From the NCBI GenBank assembly GCA_016284315.1, contig JAEEOO010000049.1, positions 36,889-100,888 on the forward strand: DNA of 64,000 nucleotides, read 5' to 3'. The notes under the pieces are model-generated. The model was given only the letters and a program-made list of their open reading frames with translations, was not told where the DNA came from and ran no database searches. Positions 44,472 through 53,924 of this stretch are shown one piece after another. Origin of the DNA: Lachnospiraceae bacterium. GTDB taxonomy: Bacteria; Bacillota; Clostridia; Lachnospirales; Lachnospiraceae. Both the position numbers and the translations under genes were made by a program. Positions within the stretch are counted from its first letter, which is position 1. Each line of letters starts with the position of its first letter.

Positions 44472-45704
44472 ATGAAAGAAAAGGTTATCTTAGCCTATTC
44501 CGGCGGACTTGATACAACTGCTATCATTCCCTGGTTAAAGGAAAATTTCGACTATGAAGTTATCTGTGTTTGCGTTGACTGCGGTCAGGAAGAAGAACTT
44601 GACGGACTCGAAGAGCGTGCTAAGTTTTGTGGAGCTTCCAAGCTCTATATCGAAGACGTAACCGACGAGTTCTGCGACAACTACATTGTTCCCTGTGTAC
44701 AGGCAGGTGCGGTTTACGAGAATAAGTACCTTCTCGGAACCTCAATGGCAAGACCTCTCATCGCAAAGAGACTTGTAGAGATCGCTCGTAAAGAAGGAGC
44801 TAAGGCAATCTGCCACGGCGCTACCGGTAAAGGAAACGACCAGATCCGTTTCGAACTCGGAATCAAGGCACTTGCTCCCGACCTTAAGATAATCGCAGCA
44901 TGGAGAAACGAGAAGTGGACCCTCGACTCCCGTGAGTCAGAGATCGAATACTGCAAGCAGCACGGAATCAACCTTCCTTTCTCAGCTGACAGTTCATACA
45001 GCCGTGACCGTAATATCTGGCATATCAGTCACGAGGGACTTGAGCTCGAAGATCCCGCAAACGAGCCCAATTACGACCACCTTCTTGTTCTCGGAACCAC
45101 TCCCGAAAAAGCTCCCAACGAAGGCGAGTACGTTACCATGACCTTCGAAGCCGGCGTTCCCAAGAGCGTAAACGGTGTGGAGATGAAGGTTTCAGACATC
45201 ATTCGTAAGCTCAACGAACTTGGCGGAAAGCACGGAATCGGAATCGTTGATATCGTAGAAAACCGTGTTGTAGGCATGAAGAGCCGCGGCGTTTACGAGA
45301 CTCCCGGCGGAACCATCCTCATGGAGGCTCACAACCAGCTTGAGGAGCTCATCCTTGACCGCGACACCTATGCATTCAAAAAGGAAATGGGCGGAAAGTT
45401 TGCAAGCCTTGTATACGAAGGAAAGTGGTTCACCCCTCTTCGTGAGGCAGAGCAGGCATTTATCGAGAGCACCCAGAAGTATGTAACCGGCGAAGTTAAG
45501 TTCAAGCTCTACAAGGGCAACATCATCAAGGCCGGAACCACTTCACCTTACTCACTCTACAACATGTCCATCGCATCTTTCACCACCGGTGACCTTTACG
45601 ATCATCATGATGCAGAAGGCTTCATCAACCTCTTTGGTCTTTCAACCAAGGTTCGCGCAATGAAGCAGCAGGAGCAGGGAATCGATCCCCTCTCAGTAAA
45701 TTAA
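44472..45704 (+). CDS. argG: Argininosuccinate synthase ArgG
   Basis: A 410-residue enzyme joining citrulline and aspartate with ATP. It has the pyrophosphatase-type loop [12 protein letters not shown], the [13 protein letters not shown] motif and [13 protein letters not shown] near the end. Ribosome site GGAGG is 10 nt before the ATG. argH is not in the window. Codon use is markedly C-ending (AAG, GAC, ATC), as for a highly expressed gene. Confidence 0.97.
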   Translation: MKEKVILAYSGGLDTTAIIPWLKENFDYEVICVCVDCGQEEELDGLEERAKFCGASKLYIEDVTDEFCDNYIVPCVQAGAVYENKYLLGTSMARPLIAKRLVEIARKEGAKAICHGATGKGNDQIRFELGIKALAPDLKIIAAWRNEKWTLDSRESEIEYCKQHGINLPFSADSSYSRDRNIWHISHEGLELEDPANEPNYDHLLVLGTTPEKAPNEGEYVTMTFEAGVPKSVNGVEMKVSDIIRKLNELGGKHGIGIVDIVENRVVGMKSRGVYETPGGTILMEAHNQLEELILDRDTYAFKKEMGGKFASLVYEGKWFTPLREAEQAFIESTQKYVTGEVKFKLYKGNIIKAGTTSPYSLYNMSIASFTTGDLYDHHDAEGFINLFGLSTKVRAMKQQEQGIDPLSVN

Positions 45705-45738
45705 CCCACTTTTTCATTCAATAAAATGCCATTTCAAG

Positions 45739-45771
45739 AAAATGCCGAGAGTTTAAAACCCTCGGCATTTT
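45739..45771 (+). terminator. Terminator of argG (bidirectional)
   Basis: 11-bp stem AAAATGCCGAG / CTCGGCATTTT (45739-45749, 45761-45771) with an 11-nt loop between convergent genes; the A- and T-ends let it work in both directions. Confidence 0.85.
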
Positions 45772-45792
45772 CGATTTATACACTATTCTGTT

Positions 45793-46092
45793 TTAATTCT
45801 TTTTCTCCTCGTCTTTATCAAGTCCGACACTGTGGAGCATAGCTTTACCGATACCTGCAAATCCATCGGTAAGTTCCTGACCTACCTTCTTCCAGCTACC
45901 GTCGGAATAAACACTGCTGTTAGGCTGTTCCTGGAACTGTCCATCCTTCTTTACTCCGTCGCCGGTAACATCGTCTGCCCAGTCCACAACCTTGTCGGTA
46001 GTTCTTTCTGCAGAACGGATAAAAGTCTTTCCGAAAGTTTTAAAAGCATGGCCAAGCTCTGTGCCGCTTTCTTTCCATTCTTCTTTTGACAT
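45793..46092 (-). CDS. Small conserved hypothetical protein, 99 residues
   Basis: A soluble, amphipathic helical protein beginning MSKEEWKESGTELGHAFKTFGK with a second similar segment near residue 70 (GQELTDGFAGIGKAML), suggesting an internal duplication of an amphipathic helix. Lys/Glu-rich C-terminus. I recall similar short proteins in Lachnospiraceae but no function. Ribosome site GGAGG. Confidence 0.8.
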   Translation of the reverse strand: MSKEEWKESGTELGHAFKTFGKTFIRSAERTTDKVVDWADDVTGDGVKKDGQFQEQPNSSVYSDGSWKKVGQELTDGFAGIGKAMLHSVGLDKDEEKKN

Positions 46093-46173
46093 AATGAATC
46101 CTCCTCATAATGCTTTAATAGTTATAATGATACGATCCGTGTTAAATAACATTTGTTTCTATTCTAAAAAGCC

Positions 46174-47487
46174 CTAGTATTCGCACTTCCAGAAATATGC
46201 GCTATAGGGAGCAAGTTCGCTTCCGCCACCAAAATCATGCTCTTTTCCCGTCAATAAGTCAACGGCTTTTCCGCATCCGGCGTCAAAATGAGCCATGAAA
46301 GGATTACTGTCGGCATTGATGGCAACAAGTACTCTTTCTCCGTCAAAATATCTCTGGAGTATGCACTGCCTGTTAGTCAGGAGCACATGTTTAAAGTCTC
46401 CGTAATTAAGGGCTTTTGAGTTCTTCTTAGCTTCAGCGAGTCTTGATATAAAGTCGCTGAGATCATTCCACTCGGGCTTATCAAAGCAGGCTCTCAGAGC
46501 AGGATCGCCCTCTTCTTTTCTCGCCTTAGCTCCCCATTCGCTTCCGTAATAGACGATAGGAATACCCGGCATACCAAAGACCATAGCATAAACAAGCGGC
46601 AAATGGTTTGGATCCTGTAGAATAGATGCGATCCTTGTAACATCGTGGTTATCGCAAAATGATAACAGATGTTTTCCTCTTGCAACCGTCCAGTCTTCCG
46701 GTCCAAAAAGCCTTGCCAGGGAATGAACGATCTCGAACATGTTATAGCTGTTAAAAGCTGAATATATTCCTTTATAGCACTGATAATTGGTCAAAGAATG
46801 AAGATTCTTTGCATCCATCATCCTTCCGTACTCTCCGTGGAGAACTTCACCTACAAGGAAGAAATCTTCTTTTATACCATCGCAATGAGCCCGCAGGCGC
46901 CTGCAGAACTCATCCGAAAGGCAGTAGGCTACATCCAGCCTTAAACCGTCTATATCAAACTCTTTGACCCACTGTGTAACGCTGTCAAGGATATGTCTCA
47001 CCACGTCTTCGTTGCCGAGATTCAGCTTTACAAGGTCATAATTTCCTTCCCAACCCTCGTACCAAAGGCCGTCGTTGTAATTGGAATTGCCGTCAAAAGC
47101 GATCCTTGAAAACCAGCTGACATAGGGAGATTTCTCCCTGTTCTTCAGGACGTCCTGAAACGCCCAGAAGCCTCTTCCCACATGGTTAAAAACTCCGTCC
47201 AGGACTACTTTAATGCCGTTTTCATGGAGTTTTTTGCAGACTTTGGCGAAATCTTCATTGGTTCCCAGTCTTGTATCGATCTTTCGATAGTCCCTGGTGT
47301 TGTAACCATGAGTATCCGATTCAAAAACCGGCGAAAAATATACAGCATTTATCCCTAATTTCTTCATATGAGGGATCCAATCGATCACCTTTAATATGCG
47401 GCTTTCCGCTTTTCCATCGTTTTCAAAGGGTGCTCCGCAAAAACCCAAAGGATAAATCTGATAAAAAACACTTTCATATGCCCACAT
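46174..47487 (-). CDS. GH13 alpha-amylase family glycosidase, cytoplasmic
   Basis: A 437-residue alpha-glucan-active enzyme with the four GH13 regions: DGVFNH (97-102), GLRLDVAY with nucleophile D185, LVGEVLHG with acid/base E214, and NHD (280-282). There is no signal peptide, so it probably acts on imported maltodextrin or on glycogen. The short length without N-terminal N-domain and a small C-terminal beta domain fit neopullulanase or cyclomaltodextrinase-like relatives less well than plain amylases; substrate left open. Single-gene unit. Confidence 0.9.
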   Translation of the reverse strand: MWAYESVFYQIYPLGFCGAPFENDGKAESRILKVIDWIPHMKKLGINAVYFSPVFESDTHGYNTRDYRKIDTRLGTNEDFAKVCKKLHENGIKVVLDGVFNHVGRGFWAFQDVLKNREKSPYVSWFSRIAFDGNSNYNDGLWYEGWEGNYDLVKLNLGNEDVVRHILDSVTQWVKEFDIDGLRLDVAYCLSDEFCRRLRAHCDGIKEDFFLVGEVLHGEYGRMMDAKNLHSLTNYQCYKGIYSAFNSYNMFEIVHSLARLFGPEDWTVARGKHLLSFCDNHDVTRIASILQDPNHLPLVYAMVFGMPGIPIVYYGSEWGAKARKEEGDPALRACFDKPEWNDLSDFISRLAEAKKNSKALNYGDFKHVLLTNRQCILQRYFDGERVLVAINADSNPFMAHFDAGCGKAVDLLTGKEHDFGGGSELAPYSAYFWKCEY

Positions 47488-47816
47488 ACCTGTATCCTCC
47501 TTTGTTAATTTCTATTTTCCCACATTTAGTACGAAAAGTACACCCGAATTTACCTCTATTATGTTAACTCGAAATAAGTCTGTTTTTGGTTACATAATTT
47601 ACATATAACCACCTTCATTGCGACACCCCTGTTCTTGCAAAAATATCCTCTGACATATGAGCGTTTGTCATAAAGTCATGTCGGTAATCCACATTCAAAC
47701 TCCAGAATTTCTCGGGACATATCCACTTAATCCACAAAGTTATCCACAGTTAGTCAAATGTGTCATAAATTGCAAAAAATTACTGTCATGTTGCCCAAAT
47801 ATGAATAAATGACATC
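47488..47816. other. Non-coding region with a DnaA-box cluster
   Basis: No open frame with a ribosome site is visible here. It contains four DnaA-box-like 9-mers in the same orientation within 64 bp: TAATCCACA (47685-47693), ATATCCACT (47719-47727), TAATCCACA (47728-47736) and the consensus TTATCCACA (47740-47748). A/T-rich sequence follows to 47816. Confidence 0.7.
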
Positions 47817-47853
47817 AAAAAACGGAGTCTTTAGTTTACATAAGACTCCGTTT
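47817..47853 (-). terminator. Terminator of the argC-to-helicase operon
   Basis: Perfect 12-bp stem (47842-47853 with 47820-47831, 10-nt loop) followed by T6 on the minus strand, 47 bp after the helicase stop. Confidence 0.92.
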
Positions 47854-47899
47854 CAAAATCCACAATATCATGTGTTTTCCTTTATTTATGTTAACAAAA

Positions 47900-50530
47900 T
47901 CATGTATTCCAAAACTCTGAGACCGCTTCTCCCATACTTTTTACATCAACTTTTTGGATCTTTGTCCACTCAAGAGGATAAAGTTTGCGATATCCGGTCT
48001 GCAAAAATCTTTCATCAAGAAGTGCAACCACTCCTTTATCGCTTTCAGTTCGTATAACTCGTCCTGCAGCCTGCAGTACTTTGTTGATACCGGGGAATTT
48101 ATAGGCATAATCAAAGCCATCCTCCCCTTCTTCATCAAAGTGATACTTTAATAATTCTCTTTCAAAGCATACCTGTGGGAGCCCCGTACCAATGATAACA
48201 GAGCCTATGAGCCTATCCTCTTTAAGATCTATACCTTCGGAGAAGATTCCTCCCAGAACGCAGAATGCAGTCAAACGCTTCTCGGTACTGAAAAGACTAA
48301 GAAAATCCTCCCTGTCATCCTCCGACATATTCTCAAGCTGAAGGATGCACTCCTCATCCTCCTCTGCCATCCGCTCGGTATAAATATCGTAAATACTGTG
48401 CATAAAGGCATGCGAAGGGCAGAATACAATATAGTTTCCTTCCTTTGCATGAACCACTTCTTCTATATGTTCTGCGATCCTGAAGTACTCATCCTCGGAC
48501 CTTCTTGTATACTTACTCGTAACATCACTTGCGATAAACACGCCTCTCTGGGCAGGATCAAAGACGGAATGAGCGTAAACCTCATAGTCCTCCGGATCTC
48601 CGCCAAGAAGCTTTTTATAGTACTGGATAGGAAGAAATGTGGCTGAAAACAGTATGGTACTTACCGCTTTTCGCATACAGCTCTTAAGGTTTTCCCTAGG
48701 ATTCACGCAGAAAAGCTTGATCATAAAATCCCCATCGTCCTCAAGTTCCGTGTATTTAACATAGTTTTCATCCATAACCTCGTACATATTTAGGAAATGG
48801 GACATATTAAAGAAGAACTCCAACAGTTCATCATTTACTTCAGGAGCCTTCTGCTCTCGTTCTTCCAGATAATCGCTGATGGTAGCATAAAGGCGGTTCA
48901 AGGGTTTAACGAAATCATCAATATCATCCACCACTCTGCTCTCATCAGATTCCCGCTTCATTTCAAGAAGAACCTTATTGCATTTTTCAAGCTGGGCGAT
49001 CATCTTGTCCGCATAACCTTTTTTGACAAGAATGCTCTTTGCTTTTCCCCTGTCCTTCTTTCCGGAAGAAAAATACAAAGAATCGAGTGTCGACTCAAGT
49101 GTCGTTTCTGCTGTCAATTTGTCCGTCAGCTCACCTAAATTTTCATCGGTTAACGTAACTTCTGATTCACCGGTCGTTTCCGTGAGTAGCTTGATTTTAC
49201 TAGATTCTTCTCCACCCTCCATATCCAATAACATCTGTCCTTCAATGGCATTATGTTTACTACCGCGAGTGATTTCTGACATGATTGTTTTTTTCAATTC
49301 GCGCCTTAATGACATGAAGTCACCCTTTAGGAGAGCTGCAGAGTACATTTCTCGTCCTCTTTCAAGGAGATTATGGGCCTCATCGATAAGGAAAATGTAA
49401 TTTCCGGTAACTCCATCGGCAAAAAATCTCTGGAGTTTAGCATGGGGATCAAAAACATAGTTGTAATCGCAGATAATGGCATCGGCAAATAAAGACGCAT
49501 CAAGCGTAAGTTCAAAAGGGCAGACCTTGTACTTGTGAGCATATTCCTCTATTACGCTCCTTGAAAGGTCGCTACGCTCCGTTAAAAGGGCGTACAGAGC
49601 CTCATTTATCCTGTCATAATGCCCTTTAGCGTATTCACAGGCCTGAGGATTACACTCTGCTTTCTCCATAAAGCAGACCTTCTCCTTGGCGGTAATGGTG
49701 ACGCTTCTGAATTTAAGCCCGTTAGTGCGCAGGATCTCGAAGGTTTCTGAAGCCACAGTCCTTGTAATGGTTTTTGCCGTGAGATAAAATATTTGCTCCG
49801 CTTTACCTACTCCAACCGCTTTTACAGCCGGAAAAATCGTCGTAATGGTCTTTCCGACACCTGTAGGTGCCTCTAAGAACAGCTTTTTCTTTCCTGCTAT
49901 GGTCTGATACACCTGTGTAGCCAGTTCCTTTTGGCCTGTTCTGTACCCAAAAGGGAACTGTAATTCCTGTATACTGGCCTGTCTGTCAGTATATTGCCTG
50001 CACTTTAGCTCAGCCCACTTGTGATATTCCTCTACAAGCCCTAAAAACCACTCTGAAAGCTCTTTAAAATCATAATCCTGATAAAAATATCTGATCTCTT
50101 CCGTTTCAAGGTTGCAATAGGTTATACGGACCCTCATTTCCTCCAAGTCCTTGTCCACGCCATACATATAGGCATAGCACATAGCCTGGGCAAGATGGAC
50201 CCTATCAGGCTCCGTCATATACTCAAGCTTCCTGTATGTACCCTTGATCTCATCGATGGTAACGCCCTCATCGTTTACTATGATACCGTCAGCACGTCCT
50301 TCGATCTTAAGGCTGTAATCCTCTTTTTCGCACGTAAAAAACAGGGGAACTTCGGCCGAATAATCCGGTCCCATTTTCCCCTGTATCATGCGGTGAATAC
50401 GGCTTCCCTCCTGCATGGCTGCAAGACGGTCGCCGCCGCCGGACCGGTTATCTATATCGCCGTCCCTTAAAAGGAACTCAACCAGTCCTCTCACCGAAAT
50501 ATTTAATTGAAATTTATCGTGATCGACCAT
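47900..50530 (-). CDS. PD-(D/E)XK nuclease fused to XPD/DinG-type helicase
   Basis: An 876-residue protein. The N-terminal 170 residues resemble a Cas4/RecB-type nuclease domain (E60, D81 in GRADGIIV, E94 and K96 in TIDEIKG). A superfamily 2 helicase of the XPD/DinG type follows: Walker A EAPTGVGKT (about 205), an Fe-S cluster Cys set (C-x6-C-x4-C, then KVCPFE), DEAH box LIDEAHNLL, and motif VI near AAGRVIRTESD. The ATG at 50530 overlaps the previous gene by 17 bp; the open frame begins with a TTG five codons earlier. Likely DNA repair. Last gene of the operon. Confidence 0.9.
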   Translation of the reverse strand: MVDHDKFQLNISVRGLVEFLLRDGDIDNRSGGGDRLAAMQEGSRIHRMIQGKMGPDYSAEVPLFFTCEKEDYSLKIEGRADGIIVNDEGVTIDEIKGTYRKLEYMTEPDRVHLAQAMCYAYMYGVDKDLEEMRVRITYCNLETEEIRYFYQDYDFKELSEWFLGLVEEYHKWAELKCRQYTDRQASIQELQFPFGYRTGQKELATQVYQTIAGKKKLFLEAPTGVGKTITTIFPAVKAVGVGKAEQIFYLTAKTITRTVASETFEILRTNGLKFRSVTITAKEKVCFMEKAECNPQACEYAKGHYDRINEALYALLTERSDLSRSVIEEYAHKYKVCPFELTLDASLFADAIICDYNYVFDPHAKLQRFFADGVTGNYIFLIDEAHNLLERGREMYSAALLKGDFMSLRRELKKTIMSEITRGSKHNAIEGQMLLDMEGGEESSKIKLLTETTGESEVTLTDENLGELTDKLTAETTLESTLDSLYFSSGKKDRGKAKSILVKKGYADKMIAQLEKCNKVLLEMKRESDESRVVDDIDDFVKPLNRLYATISDYLEEREQKAPEVNDELLEFFFNMSHFLNMYEVMDENYVKYTELEDDGDFMIKLFCVNPRENLKSCMRKAVSTILFSATFLPIQYYKKLLGGDPEDYEVYAHSVFDPAQRGVFIASDVTSKYTRRSEDEYFRIAEHIEEVVHAKEGNYIVFCPSHAFMHSIYDIYTERMAEEDEECILQLENMSEDDREDFLSLFSTEKRLTAFCVLGGIFSEGIDLKEDRLIGSVIIGTGLPQVCFERELLKYHFDEEGEDGFDYAYKFPGINKVLQAAGRVIRTESDKGVVALLDERFLQTGYRKLYPLEWTKIQKVDVKSMGEAVSEFWNT

Positions 50531-52535
50531 CAACAAATACCGCAAACAAGTCGTTTTTGTATTTTAACTTGTAATCTCCCGCCTCAATAAGGTTCATTAT
50601 CAGATAGAATTTCCTATCGGTTATCTCCTTGAAATCCTCTTCGTCGTTAATTCCGTCGGCATATTTTGCGTATTCTACGGAAGTAATGATAAGAGGCAGA
50701 TTACCCTCGTACAGCTTGTTTTGCGCATTATCGCAAAGAGCAACGATCTCCTCATCCATAACATCCACCGAATAAGAACTGAGGTCCATCCAGGGATTAA
50801 AAGCAGAAGGCATATGAAGGTAAAAACTGAGGGCAGGAATATAACCATAGGTTATAAGTTCCCTATCTTCCCGTAGCCCTTTTTTATCAAGATAATTAAT
50901 GAGACCACTCATATTGTCAGCCTTTTCGGCAGACATCCTGATACTGTAAAAAGTAGCATCTCCCAATATCTCATACTTGGGATCTACGGCATTACGAGCC
51001 TGTTCGAAAGTAAAAAGCCATCCGAAAGCTATAAATCTAACGCAGCAAAGCCCAATGACCAGGACAAAAATAGCCTTAAGAGGGAAGTAGGACAGATAGC
51101 TTCTCGCTATTGTTAAAACCTTCTCAGAGGTCTTCTGGTCCTTATGCTCCCGCAGATAAACCTTGATGTTGAGAGCCACCGGCTCTACGCGTTTTAAGAG
51201 CTTATACATTCTCCAAGCAAACCAAGGGAGTACAAGGAACAGATTGCAAAGAGTAGTCAACTGACCGTTGTTGCTTCCGATGGGTGTTATCAAAATAGTC
51301 AGGATCGAAAGCCCCGCTAAAAGCTTTTCGTTAATGGTATCCGAAGGATGGAATATTACTCCCAGGGACCAAAGCAGAATTGTAAAGCAGAATACAATGG
51401 CGGGAACCATGATTGAACTGTATGAATCAAGGGATCCGTAGCCGAATTTATAATATTCTCCCTGTCCGAATCCGAATCTGCAAAATACAAAGCAAAGTCC
51501 TGCACCGATAAGGATGCTGATAAACTGTGCAAGTCCGGTAAAAGTAAACTTTTTAACGAAAATGATCCCGGGCTCTGCTTTAATTCCAAGTTTGGCATCC
51601 AGCATTTTTCCGCCAAATACGATAATGATACCAATAGCAATGGCAACCCCCATAAAAAAGAGCCACCTGATATTGTATCTGTATGCACTAAAGAGCGTCA
51701 CTATCATACCTTTTGGAGAATATCCGGAATTGGACTGTCCCATGCTCCAAAGGCGCTTAATGCCGTTAACATACTCATCTACGCCGTATCTGACGCCGAT
51801 GTAAAACATCATGCCAAGAACAGAAGTCGCATATCCTAAAATGCACCAGAGAGTCCTTATAAGAGTTCTCTTAAAGAACTCAAGTCTCTCGCGGCGGCGC
51901 TGAATGACCGTTGTCTTGTCCTTAAGGCCCGCAATGAGTTCCAGAATACCGTATGCCCAAACGGCTACGATGTAGCCTGCCTCCGGCAGATTTGAGAACC
52001 TTACAAACACATTAAGTCCAAGGGCAATTCCCGCAATATAAAGAAACCTCTTCTTTCCCTGAGTAAGACCCAAATAAAGATGGATCACACTGACAGTCAT
52101 AAAGAAGTATGTCAGATAGTTGTAAAGAAGGGATGTGGGACACCAGCAAAGATTGATGGCAATGAATTCACCGATGAATACCGGTACCTCGGGATATTTC
52201 AGCTTCTTGGTAAAGAAGATATATCCTGTCACTGCCAACAAACTGATGGAAAGTCCCGTATAAAAATTCAGCCCAAGAATGGTTTTTCCAAAAGGCAAAA
52301 GGGTAAGAATATGTCCAAGAGCCGTGGCAAGATATGTTGAAAAAAGCCACATGGGATCCATGGATTCCATGCCCATGAACTCAAAGTTTGCGTAATTATA
52401 TCCGTTATCCCAAAGGTCAAGTCCGATATGGATATGCCTTAAAGGATACAATGCAAGGACGAGGACCATGAGAATCTCAAGTCCCCGTCTTACATGTTTG
52501 CTTCTGTTTTCTTTTTCCGTAAGAAATTTGAGCAT
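50514..52535 (-). CDS. Large polytopic membrane protein, glycosyltransferase-C-like
   Basis: A 673-residue protein with about 11-12 membrane helices and a C-terminal non-membrane domain of about 130 residues. The first loop has the pattern LDLWDNGYNYANF, which resembles the acidic first-loop motif of GT-C (PMT/ArnT-like) glycosyltransferases that use lipid-linked sugars. I therefore infer a cell-envelope glycosyltransferase, without knowing donor or acceptor. It follows the cellulase gene by 16 bp. Confidence 0.72.
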   Translation of the reverse strand: MLKFLTEKENRSKHVRRGLEILMVLVLALYPLRHIHIGLDLWDNGYNYANFEFMGMESMDPMWLFSTYLATALGHILTLLPFGKTILGLNFYTGLSISLLAVTGYIFFTKKLKYPEVPVFIGEFIAINLCWCPTSLLYNYLTYFFMTVSVIHLYLGLTQGKKRFLYIAGIALGLNVFVRFSNLPEAGYIVAVWAYGILELIAGLKDKTTVIQRRRERLEFFKRTLIRTLWCILGYATSVLGMMFYIGVRYGVDEYVNGIKRLWSMGQSNSGYSPKGMIVTLFSAYRYNIRWLFFMGVAIAIGIIIVFGGKMLDAKLGIKAEPGIIFVKKFTFTGLAQFISILIGAGLCFVFCRFGFGQGEYYKFGYGSLDSYSSIMVPAIVFCFTILLWSLGVIFHPSDTINEKLLAGLSILTILITPIGSNNGQLTTLCNLFLVLPWFAWRMYKLLKRVEPVALNIKVYLREHKDQKTSEKVLTIARSYLSYFPLKAIFVLVIGLCCVRFIAFGWLFTFEQARNAVDPKYEILGDATFYSIRMSAEKADNMSGLINYLDKKGLREDRELITYGYIPALSFYLHMPSAFNPWMDLSSYSVDVMDEEIVALCDNAQNKLYEGNLPLIITSVEYAKYADGINDEEDFKEITDRKFYLIMNLIEAGDYKLKYKNDLFAVFVDGRSR

Positions 52536-52551
52536 TGGTTATTCCTCGATA

Positions 52552-53907
52552 TTACTTGCAATAGTACATCATCTGGTCGACGATCTCGGGGAATACCCAA
52601 GTAGCGCTTGCTCTGTCGATAAGTCTGAAATTCTCACCGTCTGATTTAAGAGCGTTGTTATCCCAAACAAGGGCGGTCATTCCATAATGTCTTGCTGAAT
52701 ATACATAATAAGCAGTAAATTCTCTTCTTGCTTCAAGGTTGTCCTTGTCAAGAGCACCGAACTCTCCGATGACAACGGGAACTCCCTTGGAAACGAACTT
52801 GTCATAGATTCTGCTCATGAATGACTCGATATCTGCACCATCACCGGCCTTGATAGAGAAGGTCTTGGTCTGGCCCGCATCCTGATTAAGAGCAAAATTG
52901 TAAGGAGTGTATGCGTGGATTGAAACAATGATGCGGTTCTCAGCGGTAGCCTTTGAATCATCTACAAGCTTAAATCCGTCAGCAAGTGCAAACTCGGGAG
53001 ATGCGCAATATCCGGGAGTCATGATATATCTTGAAGTATTATATCCATTACCGTTAGCTCTGATGGTATCAACTGCAGCCTGGTTAAGCTGGTTGATGCA
53101 ATCCATTGTCTCTTTTCCGATCTCGGAATTGGTGTCGACCCACCACTCCACATCGGTGCCAACAAGCCTGGGCTCGTTCATGGTCTCAAAAATAAGATGC
53201 TCGTCATAGTCTGCAAATCTGTCTGCAAGCTGCTCCCAAATCTTGGTCACATACTTCTTTGACTGATCAAGCTTATCATAATTGGGATACTCGAACTTTT
53301 CGCTGTTGTCATGATGGATGTTAAGTATAACATACATTCCCTCGTCGTAAGCCCATCCTACAACCTCTTCAACACGGTCAAGCCAGGGCTGGCTGATGTT
53401 ATAGTCAGCGTCAACGTGATTGTGCCATGACACAGGAATTCTGATGGTCTTGTAGCCCGCATCCTTAAGAGCTGTGATAAGCTCCTTGGTTGTCTTGGCA
53501 TTGCACCATGCGGATTCATAATCAAGCTCGTTGGAAAGCCATGTGCAATCATTTGCATCAAAACCATTACCAAGGTTCCAACCTACTTCCATATCGCGAA
53601 CAAAATTAAGTGCGTCATTATCAGGGATATCAACAGGTGTTCTCTGCTTAACCTTTACGATACCGTCAACGACTTCGCCTACCTCAGCCTTGTCAAAAGC
53701 TGTTTCTTCTTTGACTTCCTCAGTTTTCTCTTCAGTCTTTTCCTCGGTCTTCTCTTCTACGACCTCAGTCTTCTCTTCCTTTACTTCCTCAACGGTCTCA
53801 ACCTGTTCCTCTACAGGCTGAACCTCAGCGGGAGTCTGCTTTGCGCAGGCTGCGAGAGTGGCAGCAAGAGCAGCAACCACAAATAAACTGACTAATTTCT
53901 TTTTCAT
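52552..53907 (-). CDS. GH5 endoglucanase lipoprotein
   Basis: A 451-residue cellulase-type enzyme. Lipobox LAAC (Cys21), a Glu/Lys/Thr-rich linker with EKTE repeats (about 30-80), then a GH5 barrel with WNLGNGFDA, RIPVSWHNH, acid/base E245 in ETMNEPR, HAYTPYNF and nucleophile E382 in GEFGA. The pattern fits GH5 subfamily 4 (endoglucanase or xyloglucanase). No carbohydrate-binding module is present. It stays attached to the cell surface. The gene lies between the yhaN-like and GT-C-like genes with tight spacing. Confidence 0.93.
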   Translation of the reverse strand: MKKKLVSLFVVAALAATLAACAKQTPAEVQPVEEQVETVEEVKEEKTEVVEEKTEEKTEEKTEEVKEETAFDKAEVGEVVDGIVKVKQRTPVDIPDNDALNFVRDMEVGWNLGNGFDANDCTWLSNELDYESAWCNAKTTKELITALKDAGYKTIRIPVSWHNHVDADYNISQPWLDRVEEVVGWAYDEGMYVILNIHHDNSEKFEYPNYDKLDQSKKYVTKIWEQLADRFADYDEHLIFETMNEPRLVGTDVEWWVDTNSEIGKETMDCINQLNQAAVDTIRANGNGYNTSRYIMTPGYCASPEFALADGFKLVDDSKATAENRIIVSIHAYTPYNFALNQDAGQTKTFSIKAGDGADIESFMSRIYDKFVSKGVPVVIGEFGALDKDNLEARREFTAYYVYSARHYGMTALVWDNNALKSDGENFRLIDRASATWVFPEIVDQMMYYCK

Positions 53908-53924
53908 ACCTTTTTCTCCGTAAA

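Noticed and set aside
47685..47748. Chromosomal replication origin
   Set aside because: No dnaA, dnaN, rpmH or strand switch in gene direction is nearby; kept only as a DnaA-box cluster.
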